Source: Paulinella micropora | Taxonomy: Eukaryota > Cercozoa > Imbricatea > Euglyphida | Assembly: GCA_009731375.1 (NCBI GenBank) | Contig: BJOX01000126.1 | Coordinates: 279,453 to 343,452 of the forward strand | Direction of reading: 5' to 3' | Length of the DNA: 64,000 nucleotides | Part shown: piece by piece, positions 32,305 to 42,200 of the stretch | How the letters are laid out: each line of letters starts with the position of its first letter | Numbering within the stretch: position 1 is the first letter of the stretch | Notes under the pieces: model-generated | What the model was told of the DNA's origin: nothing | Databases searched by the model: none | Seen by the model: only the letters and a program-made list of their open reading frames with translations | Position numbers and translations under genes: made by a program

Positions 32305-33420
32305 TAAGCAAGTATTAATAGAAAAAAGAAAAGACAAAGACGTAAGGATAAACTATAATCATGCGATCTGCCCAAATAAGCAGCAGTGCAGGCTTTTTTT
32401 TTTTTTTCCCCCCCCCCCCAGTAAGCAAGGTTTAATGGAGGAAAAGAAGACAGAAATGATAAAATAGAAAAGAGAATCAAAAGGGAAGACGTAGGGACAC
32501 ACCATAATCATGCAATCTGGCCCAAAGAAGCAGCAGTGCAGGTCCTGATGGAAAATTGGAACCAATTAGAAAAATATAAAAATCAAGATAGAAAAAGAAA
32601 AAAGAGAGAAGAGAGAAAGACAGGCAGAATAAACGAAATATGAAAACAAAAATAACAGAACAAATTAACAGGCTCAAAAAAAGGACAAAGCTACAGCAAA
32701 AACAAGCAAACACAAACAAACGAACCAGACAGGGGCAAGGGAGACTAAGCCATGAAGCGAAGGCAGGATGCAGGGATCAGACACAACCAACCAGGGCGCA
32801 AGTAAGACTGATAGTCAGACAGTGAGACAGCCCGTAAGGAAACTGTAGCACCCCATGCAGAACACTCGCACCCGTAGGCTGTTCGTAGCCAGGTGGGGTG
32901 TGTGCAGTGCGTAGTAAGGCGTGGCCAGAGGCGACGCGAATATGCCGAGTGCTGCAATATAGGCCCAAGCCTGGCAATCCTTCAGACATGCAACTTCCAC
33001 CATTTTTTTTCACAGAAACTTCTGAATCCATCAATAGATACCTGACACCCTGTCTGTTGGTGTTTGCGATGAGTGGGACCACCCCACAACCGCATTTGAT
33101 TTTTTTTTGTTTTTTTTGTATCTTTTAGACTTCTTTAACAGTAAGCAATGTTCAATTGATGAAATGAAAACAGATAGGATGGATAAAGAAGAAAAATAAA
33201 AGGAGACAGATAAGGAAAAAACAGGGACACACTATAATCTTTTGTTGATGTTGTTGTTGTCTTTTACAGTAAGCAAGGTTTCATGGAGGAAAAGAAGACA
33301 GATAGGAAGGATAGAAGAAAAATAAAGAAAACAGATAGGGAAAACGTAGGGACACACTAAAATCATGCGATCTGGCCCCAAGGAGCAGCAGTGCAGGTCC
33401 TAATGGAAAACTGGAACCAA
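32305..33420. repeat. Four diverged copies of a local repeat of about 110-160 bases
   Basis: Copies start at AGTAAGCAAGGTTTAATGGA-like text near 32303, 32420, 33140 and 33269. They contain GAAAAGAAGACAGA and GTAGGGACACAC and (three of them) ATCATGCRATCTGGCCC and AGCAGCAGTGCAGG. Noncoding. Confidence 0.65.
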
Positions 33421-33619
33421 AGTTCAACAGCTAAGCTCCATAGAAAAATATGTGAGGCAAGACACATAGAAGGAAAAGAAGAGAGAGGAAAGAAAGACAA
33501 GCAATACAAACAAGATAGGAGAACAAAAGTAACAGAACAAAAGAGGAACAAGCAGCAAGGCGACACAAACAAACTACCAGACAGGGGCCGACAAAACCTC
33601 CAGCCATCAAACAAGGTCT

Positions 33620-34050
33620 GAATTACGGGGAAATAGATTTCTTTGTACCGGCCCCACCGGGTTTCCTGCAACGACTAGAATGCAAACAGTCACCCAACGC
33701 ACACAACTAGATTACGTTATGAGTACGGTAGTCTGGCTTGTTGGAACGAAACGGATGTCTCCGTTCTTCTTGTTATGGGCTTTGTAGAGCGTTCTAGAGC
33801 TCTTCTATTTCTTTCTTTCTATTTGAGATAGTTGAGACTCCTAATAATTGCTTTTTTGTGTCGTTGTTTTGCTCTCTCGAATAGTTTTGCTCTTTGCAAT
33901 GGTTCTTGTCCTAATAACTTTTTCCCTCAACCAACCCTTACACCAACATTATTTTCCTGTTGCACCACTTTCTTCTTCAGTTTGTCTTCTGTTTTGTTCT
34001 TGATTAACATGAAATCATCTCTAAAAAGCGAACATTTGAAAGAGTCTTCC
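33620..34050. other. Unassigned noncoding DNA
   Basis: No coding frame, RNA or repeat recognised before the (CTT)n array. Confidence 0.4.
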
Positions 34051-34054
34051 TGTG

Positions 34055-34312
34055 TCTTCTTCTTCTTCTTCTTCTTCTTCTTCTTCTTCTTCTTCTTCTT
34101 CTTCTTCTTCTTCTTCTTCTTCTTCTTCTTCTTCTTCTTCTTCTTCTTCTTCTTCTTCTTCATCTTCTTCTTCTTCTTCTTCTTCTTCTTCTTCTTCTTC
34201 GTCTTCTTCGTCTTCTTCATCTTCTTCTTCTTCTTCTTCTTCTTCTTCTTCTTCTTCTTCTTCTTCTTCTTCTTCTTCTTCTTCTTCTTCTTCTTCTTCT
34301 TCTTCTTCTTCT
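34055..34312. repeat. (CTT)n array, about 255 bases
   Basis: Nearly perfect CTT units with rare CAT and CGT variants; on the minus strand it is the (GAA)n tail of the decayed LINE. Confidence 0.95.
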
Positions 34313-34541
34313 TGGATTCTTGGATTCTTTTTATTTAGAGAGATAATTGTACAATTATAACTCATGGAGTAACTGCTAACAGCTACTGCCTAAAGCAAAT
34401 CGCTGGCCGAGGCAGTGACCAGTGTCTTGGATTCTTGGATTCTTTTTATTTAGAGAGATAATTGTACAATTATAACTCATGGAGTAACTGCTAACAGTTA
34501 TTGCCTAAAGCAAAGCGCTGGCCGAGGCAGTGACCAGTGTC
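34313..34541. repeat. Tandem duplication, two units of about 112 bases
   Basis: Both units contain GGATTCTTGGATTCTTTTTA, AATTGTACAATTATAACTCA, GGAGTAACTGCTAACAG and GCTGGCCGAGGCAGTGACCA with four or so differences. Probably the 3' untranslated repeat of the decayed LINE. Confidence 0.85.
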
Positions 34542-35435
34542 TGGGGTTGTAGTAATTAATGTATTTAAATGTCAAGTCTGGCGTTACGAGCCTGAGTAAT
34601 TAATAAGTATTGCTTAAGTTCTTTTTTGAATTGGCTTAGTTTGGTTATATGAAAAATATGATGGGGTAATTTGTTTTTAAATATATTGGCATTAGTTCGC
34701 GTGAAGTGAGGGTCGTTTCTGTCTATATATAGTTTTCTTTTCTTAGAGTACCGAGTGTAGTGGTTGTGCGCGGTATTAATGCTAGTGTATTTATTATCAT
34801 GCATGGGTTTGTGTTTAATTTTTGTTGAGTGTATCTATGGATGTGTTTCGATGCATACCCTGTATATGTATAGGTCAAGAAGTTTTAGTTTATGTAGAAG
34901 AGGAGTAGTGTGGGAGCGCGGGGTTGCTTGCAGTAGTAGGCGTACTATGCGCTTATGGATATTAACGAGGGTGTATATATTTTTTGTTTTTGTCATGTGT
35001 GCCCCATATACTTATATTATATGAGGTGCGGGTAGACATGGAAGTAATAAAGTTGTTGCAGGGTATGGGTAGGTAGGAGCTTGTTAGCATAGGCTAAGAT
35101 TTGAACCAGAGGGTAGATTTTCGTAATAACGTTGTGGACTTGTTGATGATGTTTGAGGTTACGGTGTAGTATTATGCCAAGAAGCTTCGCTTGTTGGCAT
35201 TGCTCTATCACCTGGCTATTTATCGCAAGGTGGATGTTAAAAGGGTGTTTATGGAAATTGTATATTGTGTTTTAGTTGGGTTAGGAACAAGGTTATTGGT
35301 ATGGAAGTAGTTGATAAGGCGGTCTATAGTGTGCTGTGCGTTCGTTTGCAGTGTCGCGCTAGTTTTCGCTGTGATCACCAGTGTGGTGTCATCAGCGTAT
35401 GTGACTGTGCCATTAGTGATGTGTCGGGTGATATC

Positions 35436-35437
<2 letters not shown>

Positions 35438-35466
<29 letters not shown>

Positions 35467-35500
35467 CTTCTTCTTCTTCGTCGTCGTCGTCGTCATCGGT
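35438..35500. repeat. (CTT)n then (CGT)n microsatellite
   Basis: CTT and CGT units bordering the 5' limit of the decayed LINE. Confidence 0.9.
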
Positions 35501-35680
35501 CGTCGTCGTCCTCGTCTTCTCCTTTACCTTGTTACTTGCTCCTATAGCAATTAGAACACATTCTTTCGATGGGAAGTTTTACAGTCCTTGTGCTTACGAC
35601 TGTTTAGTATACATACTACTTCTACGTTTGTGCTATTACGTAGAGAATATCCAGCAAAAGTAATCTACCCCCCCCCCCCC

Positions 35681-35943
35681 NNNNNNNNNNNNNNNNNNNN
35701 NNNNNNNNNNNNNNNNNNNNNNNNNNNNNNNNNNNNNNNNNNNNNNNNNNNNNNNNNNNNNNNNNNNNNNNNNNNNNNNNNNNNNNNNNNNNNNNNNNNN
35801 NNNNNNNNNNNNNNNNNNNNNNNNNNNNNNNNNNNNNNNNNNNNNNNNNNNNNNNNNNNNNNNNNNNNNNNNNNNNNNNNNNNNNNNNNNNNNNNNNNNN
35901 NNNNNNNNNNNNNNNNNNNNNNNNNNNNNNNNNNNNNNNNNNN
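35681..35943. other. Assembly gap (N) between C-runs
   Basis: 263 N flanked by C-runs; (TC)n and (TG)n follow. Confidence 0.95.
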
Positions 35944-36528
35944 CCCCCCCCCCCCCCCCCCCCCCTCTCTCTCTCTCGTGTGTATGTGTGTGTGTGTGTG
36001 TGCAGTGCGTGCGCGGGTTTTATATTTGATGTTTGGTGGTACCTTTTTTCATTCGCTTCACCCCGAGATACCTTTTTTAATTCGCTTTTGACTCGGTCCA
36101 CTAATTCATCTGCTTCACCCCGAGATGCAGATAGACCGATGTGTTCATAGGTAGAGTTGGAAGATACAGATTCTAACATATCTGTAAAATGTGAAACATA
36201 ATGTTTTGGCCGTCTGCGCAGGTCGCCATGCTGATTTGTACATGGACAGTCGCGCTCACACACTTAGCTCTGACTGCCAGGGCCCAAAATTACGGTACGC
36301 TATTGTGACAAATTCTTTTTAATGAGAGTAGTATGGTAGTAGAAGTAGATAGTGGTGGTGGTGGAAGTAGTAGTAGTAGCTGTAGCAGCAGTAGTACTAG
36401 TACTAGTAATGGTGGTACGATGCTTGTATTTTCCAGTTGTTCTTTGATGGGCAGAGAAACTACTGTCTGGAACTTGTAGCGGGAAATGCTAGTAGTAGTA
36501 GTAAATTGCGGTGCTTGTATCGTCGCAG

Positions 36529-36720
36529 CTTCTTCGATGGGAAGAGCTACTGTCGGGGGGGTTTCTGCGGGCAATACGGGCACGTCCAACGCCAACTTCG
36601 GGGGTTTTTCTGCAGGGAATTCGGGTGCGTCCAACGCCAACTCAATCGCCAACCGCTACGCCAACGCAGTCGCTACCAGTTACAGCAACACAGGCGCCGG
36701 CTACAATCGCAGCCCAGCGG
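36529..36720 (+). CDS. Exon upstream of the Cys repeats: Asn/Ala/Gly/Ser-rich segment, start unresolved
   Basis: The frame that joins the next exon (36927) in phase 1 reads SSMGRATVGGVSAGNTGTSN and continues with repeated FGGFSAGNSGASNANS-like units to NRSPAG, ending at G|GTTACG. The composition resembles the YGNGYSNN segment of the terminal exon. The acceptor may be TCGTCGCAG at 36528, but a duplicated acceptor and exon start lies at 36436, so the true start is open. An alternative Thr/Pro-rich frame across the same bases was not chosen because it cannot join the Cys-repeat frame. Confidence 0.5.
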
Positions 36721-36926
36721 GTTACGGTCTTATATATTTCAAAAATGGTTTTTCTGTTTATAGAATAATGCTATTGAAATAGCAGAGATTGGTATGTGCA
36801 TTTGAGATGTGTGTATGACATACATGTAAGTAGGTTGGTAGGTAGCTAGGTAGGCAGATACGTACGTACGTGTGCATGTATGTAAAACTCGATCAAAGAA
36901 TGAATATATTTGTATACATAAAATAG

Positions 36927-37050
36927 GTACCAGCAGCGCGGAGACGGCGCACGGCTGCACGTGTGATGACTACAACATCTGCACCGTTGATAAGTGCGAA
37001 CCACTGACTGGCTGCTCCTACGAGCCATTTCCCTGCCACGATAACAACAA
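36927..37050 (+). CDS. Cys-repeat exon 1 (CTDC repeats 1 and start of 2)
   Basis: Acceptor AAATAG, phase 1 start, phase 2 end (AA|GTCCAC). Contains repeat 1 (from CDDYNICTVDKCEPLTGC) and the start of repeat 2. Repeat consensus in this gene: C-[DN]-D-x-N-x-C-T-x-D-x-C-D-P-x-x-G-C, then six residues. Confidence 0.8.
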
Positions 37051-37287
37051 GTCCACAGATAGGCATACATGCATACATGGTTGCCTTGGTTCATACATGC
37101 AATTATTTCGCACCTTTTGCAGTATTTTTAGTATTTGCCTGTTTGCATGCTATACTATATTACATTTCATTTATTTACCTCGGTGTCATGTATGAACCAT
37201 GTATACTTCATGTATGAATGTGAACGATAGGTTTATGTACATATGTATGTACGTACATATACATATGTGTGTATGTATGTATGTAAG

Positions 37288-37357
37288 GTGCACCTCGGAC
37301 TATTGCGACCCGTCTTCGGGCTGTCAGTTCTTTCCCATTAACTGCGACGACTACAAT
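37288..37357 (+). CDS. Cys-repeat exon 2 (rest of repeat 2, start of 3)
   Basis: Acceptor TAAG after a GTAT-rich tract; G completes Lys, then CTSDYCDPSSGCQFFPINC and DDYN. Ends in phase 0 at a consensus GTAAGT donor. Confidence 0.8.
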
Positions 37358-37446
37358 GTAAGTAGTAAGTATGTAGTATGTACGTATATATATGTATTGT
37401 ATGTATGTCTGTAAGTAGTAAGTATGTATGTATGTATGTATGTCAG

Positions 37447-37487
37447 GCCTGCACCAAAGACAGCTGCGACCCGTTCACAGGCTGCAG
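37447..37487 (+). CDS. Cys-repeat exon 3 (repeat 3 core)
   Basis: A 41-base exon reading ACTKDSCDPFTGC plus a split Ser codon (AG|C). Phase 0 start, phase 2 end at AG|GTCCAC. The next intron carries (TTTC)n and (TTC)n. Confidence 0.75.
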
Positions 37488-37519
37488 GTCCACACGCAAA
37501 TACACTCATCTATGTATGC

Positions 37520-37553
<34 letters not shown>

Positions 37554-37644
37554 TTCTTCTTCTTCTTCTTCTTCTTCTTCTTCTTCTCATAATTAAGTTG
37601 AATAATTTCCCACGTGGCTTATGTGGTTTTGTTGCAACGAGTAG

Positions 37645-37767
37645 CTATGAAGCTGTGTTTTGCAATGACAACAACGTATGCACCCAAGACGTGTGCGACC
37701 GCAAACAAGGCTGCTTGTACACGGAAATGATTTGCGACGACGGCAACATCTGTACTGAAGACAGCTG
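37645..37767 (+). CDS. Cys-repeat exon 4 (repeats 3 end, 4, start of 5)
   Basis: Acceptor GAGTAG; completes Ser, then YEAVFCNDNNVCTQDVCDRK and repeat 5 start CDDGNICTEDS. The donor splits the Cys codon TG|C, phase 2. Confidence 0.8.
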
Positions 37768-38026
37768 GTCCTGCACCCTTGCTGTATTGCTCACGATGTT
37801 TGGCCCCCCCTCCCCACACACACACACACCTAGAAATCAGCTTGAAAAACTTAAAGGCAGACAGCCCATCTGTATAGTTCATACAAAGTATGGATGTCTG
37901 TATATATGTGCTTGTGTGCGCGCGCGTGTGTGTGTGTGGTCTGCGTCTGTTAAAGTTTTATCTTTTTGTCTGTTCGTGCTTTCGACATATGTATGAACAC
38001 ATAATATGTCTGTGGGCTCTGTGTAG

Positions 38027-38098
38027 TAATCCTCTGACGGGCTGTCAGTTCAGCCCGCTCTTCTGTGACGACTATAACAAGTGCACAGCCGACACCTG
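38027..38098 (+). CDS. Cys-repeat exon 5 (72 bases, one repeat length)
   Basis: Acceptor GTGTAG; T completes Cys, then NPLTGCQFSPLFCDDYNKC and TADT. The donor TG|GTCTCT again splits the repeat's third Cys. The following intron of 6.9 kb carries the LINE. Confidence 0.85.
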
Positions 38099-38187
38099 GT
38101 CTCTTTCCGCTGCCTATCTATGTATGTATATATCTACCTACCTATTGCCATGCATCGACACCATGACGCTTCTCGTCACTTGAATCA

Positions 38188-38188
38188 G

Positions 38189-38224
<36 letters not shown>
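38188..38224. repeat. (ATT)n array at the 5' end of the LINE
   Basis: About 12 ATT units directly before the LINE 5' region; the LINE also ends in (ATT)n. Confidence 0.9.
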
Positions 38225-38225
<1 letters not shown>

Positions 38226-38552
38226 TGGAGGGGTGCACAAGATGGCACTCCATGGGAAGAGGAGGTGGTTGGGCCTCTCCCCACGAAGGTGACCGCTTGG
38301 GGAGGGCGGTCACCGGGATATGCGCAACTCTCAACTGGGCATTTACTCGGTAGGGGTTCGGCCAGGCAGGTTGTGGGGTTGTCTGTTGGATTGTTGGTTG
38401 GCTCGTTTTTCTTGGCTGTTGGTTTGGGTCTGGTTTCCTGGTTAGCCCATTTTCGCCGAATTTCCTGCCGAGTAAATGCCTGGGGGCTTCCAGTTCCGGT
38501 TTGGTGATCTTGTTGAGGTGAGCATTCGGAGGAAACAGTACCGAGATGGGTT

Positions 38553-38640
38553 GAAGATAGGATTCACATTGAGCCGAGATGGGGCTGAGTTGACCTGTTC
38601 CAACTCGGCTCCATTTCGGCTTCATGTTAATCCTATCTTC
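38553..38640 (+). other. Long imperfect hairpin in the LINE 5' untranslated region
   Basis: The left arm GAAGATAGGATT...GAGCCGAGATGG...TGAGTTG pairs with the right arm CAACTCGGCTCCATTTCGGC...AATCCTATCTTC around the loop ACCTGTTC. About 40 bases per arm. A further 13-base inverted pair (GGCATTTACTCGG, CCGAGTAAATGCC) lies at about 38339 and 38468. Confidence 0.7.
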
Positions 38641-39216
38641 ATCCTATCTGGGTTTTGTCTCCTCCCTATCTTCGCTTCTTCGGGGTTGCCTAACTGGAAC
38701 ACATGATGAGCGCACGTTGGAGAGGGGCTTCAGTCGGTCCCAATGCCTTGCCAGTGCCTTGCTGCGTTGCCGTGCCTTGCCCCATGCATTCACACCCTCC
38801 ACCGTTGCATTTCTAACTGAGCAGCTTCGGCTGGGATTACTATACTTGTCTGTAAGACCCTATAGGTACCGCTAGGTTCGCGCCTTCTATACCCACGTGG
38901 GGGAAGGAGTTTCAGCGGCACGCCGTCCGATCTGGCTCCACTCGGGGACACCCGTACCTCATGATGTGTATTGTTAGGAGCAGCTGAAAGTCCATAAGGC
39001 ATGAGAGTAGAGGCGTTGGCGATGCGATGGAGAGTGTGTGTAGTGCGTGAGGCAGGTTCTGGCGACGCTGGGGGTGCTGGCGGGCGCCGAAGGGCACGAA
39101 GCGACGCGGCAGCGTCCAGTGACACCGGCGGAAATGCGTGTAGTGTGTGTTGCAGATACCGCCGATGCTATTTGCATGGACGGGCGCTTTCCTCGGCGTA
39201 AAGAGGCGCGGCGGTG

Positions 39217-42200
39217 ATGGCCAGCGACATTGGCCGTCTACTACTCTCAATGGATTACAAATACGCGAAGCACGGAGCTACCACTGTGGCCCTTATGGGA
39301 CAAGGTAGAATCGCCGAAGACCTGGACAATCCCCGTGGGAATGCCTCTTCGACGGGCTCTGGCCCGATGTCCCAGGATGGGAGGATGAGGGCTCGCGTAT
39401 ATGACGGAATTCCTGAACCACGTGGAGAGGCTATCTTAGCTGCGCCTCATCCTTCCTCCCCAAACCTGGCACACGGGTCGGCGCTTCAACATAAGGCGAG
39501 CGGCGCTATATGGCAGATGGCACCGCCGCCTCGACGGTACCGGCGGGTAGATCGGTACGACAAGGACGGGCGTAATCTGATTGTCTGGGGGCTCTCAGAA
39601 CGCGCCAATCTACAGGAGATCGCCTCCAAAATGAGCGGTCTTGGTCTGGTGGTCCCGGTAATGGAGTGGCAAGGCCAGCGAATGTCTCGTCACCTGGAGC
39701 TGGTCTACGAGGACGATGACAGCAGGCAGACGGCGTTGCAGCAACTCAAACATCTCAAATTCTTCGGCAGAGGGGTCAATGTGGCCCTTGGGCGCAGGTT
39801 CAGGGACAGGGAACGTGTCCGAAGGCTTATTCGCATCCATCTGCGTGGGGAAGCGGCGGTCCGGAAGGAGGAAGCTGCGACGGGATATCGCGTCTTGCCT
39901 CTGCATGAAGAATGTGTCGATGATGTGCAGGTGGTGTCTTCGGAATTGGCTGCCGATGCACCTAAGTGTGTGTCTGAGTGTGCTGATGTGCATGTGGTGC
40001 CCCTGCATTCGGCGGCCAGTGCAGTGGGGGACCAACCTGCGCAAGCACCTGCAGAGGGGGGCAGCACGAGGGCGGAAGCCAAGCGCGGCCGTCGGGTCCG
40101 GAAACGAGCCAAGAAGCACCGCTCCAAGCAGTTCGATACCGGCTTCAAGCTACTCGTCGCGAGTCACAACTGGCAGGGTAAAACGGGATACGACAACGTA
40201 GGCACGGCGGAATGGGCATCATTCTACAAGCACGAGGGCTGGCTAGTCATCGGGGCTCAGGAGCACCGCATGGGCAAGAAGCAACTTTCCAAATGCAGCC
40301 TGGATGGATTCCGGATTTTTGGAAAACCTGCGGAGGTCAGCGAGAAAAATCGCTGCAAGGGTGGGGTTCTATTCGCGGTGGCTAACTTCCTTGGTCCGTA
40401 TTGCAACCTGGTGTCAGCCCCCGTCGACCACCGGCAGCAAGTGTGGCTGCGTATCGCCTCGGGTGTTACCGGCGCTCAGGATATCTATGTGGGCAACGGC
40501 TACTTTCCCCAGGAAACGCAGGAAGAAGAGTCGTCAGAGGCGTATGCGGCCTGGCAGGCAGCTATAGCTTTTTTTGGAGCCAAAGGTCTTGTGGTCACGG
40601 TGGCGGATGCCAACGCGAAGCTCGGGCCGGCATGCAGCCGAAAAGAGGAGGGCATCGTCGGTCAGCACGGGGAGGTCGATGATAAGGGAGCACCGGTACG
40701 TTCGGAGAACGGCAAGAGACTCGCGGCTGTCCTCGTCGCTACGGGCCTGCGAAATCTGAGCGGCTTCTCGTGCCCAGTGGAAGGGTCCTACTGGTGGTCC
40801 CGGCGTGAGCAGCGCGGCATGGGCACAGGCAAGCACCTCCTCGATTACATCTGCGCGTCGCCTGGCTTGGCATCTGGAGCAAAGTTCGGAGTATGCGAAG
40901 ATGATCTTGATACGGACCACAAGGCAGTATGGGCCGAACTGACGTGGAGCGGCCAGCGCCGGCCAAAGCGGGCTGCGAAACCTTACAGGTCCTTTCGTGT
41001 TGATAAGCTTATTGGTGCTGGTGTCTCGGGTAATGATCACGCTGCGAAGCAAGCGCTGGATTATCTACGCGACAAGTTCGATGACGTATTCCAGCATTGC
41101 CTACAGAAGCTTGGAGTGCATCAGCTGCCTGAGCTTGACCTATCGGGTGGTGCCGACAGCCAACGGGTGGTAGATGACGTCACCGAGCGAGTGGCGCAGT
41201 CCTTCCGAATGGCGGCGCACCGGGTCCTTGGCTCCAGATGTATACGACCCCGTTTCACCAACAATTGGTTCGACGGGGAGCTAAAGGAGCTCATTCAGCA
41301 GCGCCGGGAGGCCTACGCAGCATACAGGAGGGATGAATCGAATGCGGAAGCCCGTCTGAATTGGCTACGGCTCCGCAAGCAAATTCGGAAGGCAACTCGG
41401 GCCAAGAAGTCCGCCTCCTTCAAGCAAGTGCAGGAAGAAGCGGTCAAATGTCAACGCGAGCAATCCTCAAAGCGCTTTTGGCTACTCGCGAAGCGGCTTG
41501 GCGGGGCACGCAGAACGAAGGTCTCCGCGCCGGTGCAAAGGGAGGATGGCTCACTGGCGTGTACGCTGCCGGAAAAGGTCGCTCGGTGGGAGGAATTTCG
41601 GAAAAATTCGGTGAAGCCACGGGAAAATCCGGCAAGTGCGGCTGTTGTGGTGGAGTGCTGTGCAGAAGCAGGCTCGCTGGAGTGGGAGGAAGCCGAAGCT
41701 AAGCGGCAGTTCCACTGGAACGATCGCTTCAGAGATGAGGTGGCCCGGGCTATGAAGGAGCACGAAGTAGGTGAAGACACTTGCGAAGAGCTGGACAAGC
41801 CGTTCACGCAAGAGGAGGTCCTTGCAAGGCAACGTGCCCTGAATAACCACAAAGCTTGTGGCGAGGACAAAGTGAAGAACGAGATGCTCAAGTATGGCGG
41901 CGCCTACATCAATGGCTACTTAACGCAGTACTTCAACTGGATTCGAGAAGCCGAGAGGACTCCAAAAGCTTGGGGCAAGGGAATCATCGTCAATATCCCC
42001 AAGGGTGGGGATCCTACGGATCCTGACAACTGGAGGGATATCTCGATTATTAGTTGCCTTGGTAAGCTGTATCTGTCCTTATTAGCTACTCGTCTAACGC
42101 TCTTCGTGGATGGCCCGGATAAGCTACGTCCAGAGCAGGGAGGCTTCCGCCCGGGGCGTCGCACTACGGATCAGGTCTTTACCCTTTGGCAGAGGTTGAA

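Larger units (their letters stand above)
34055..35435 (-). mobile_element. Decayed LINE fragment with tandem 3' repeats and (GAA)n tail
   Basis: Reading the minus strand: an RT fragment with a YADDTTLVIT motif (near 35400) then NNLVPNPTKTQ; after a frameshift, QQAKLLGIILHRNLKHHQQV (35211-35017); then the LINE C-terminal motif NKLPHHIFHITKLSQFKKEL (34804-34565); then a twice-repeated 3' untranslated unit; then (GAA)n. This is the typical end of a CR1/L2/Jockey-like LINE and a different family from the 39 kb LINE. Confidence 0.7.

Noticed and set aside
31375-32480. Large minus-strand frames with X residues
   Set aside because: They run through simple repeats and an N gap.
34052-34365. Poly-Ser, poly-Phe, poly-Glu and poly-Lys open frames
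   Set aside because: All are frames of one (CTT)n array.
36511-36768. Thr/Pro-rich alternative frame across the exon before the Cys repeats
   Set aside because: Attractive as a mucin linker, but it leaves the wrong phase for the exon at 36927, where the Cys-repeat frame is certain.
39610-41850. Antisense frames of 100-190 codons opposite the LINE ORF
   Set aside because: Shadows of a GC-rich coding strand with no known domain.
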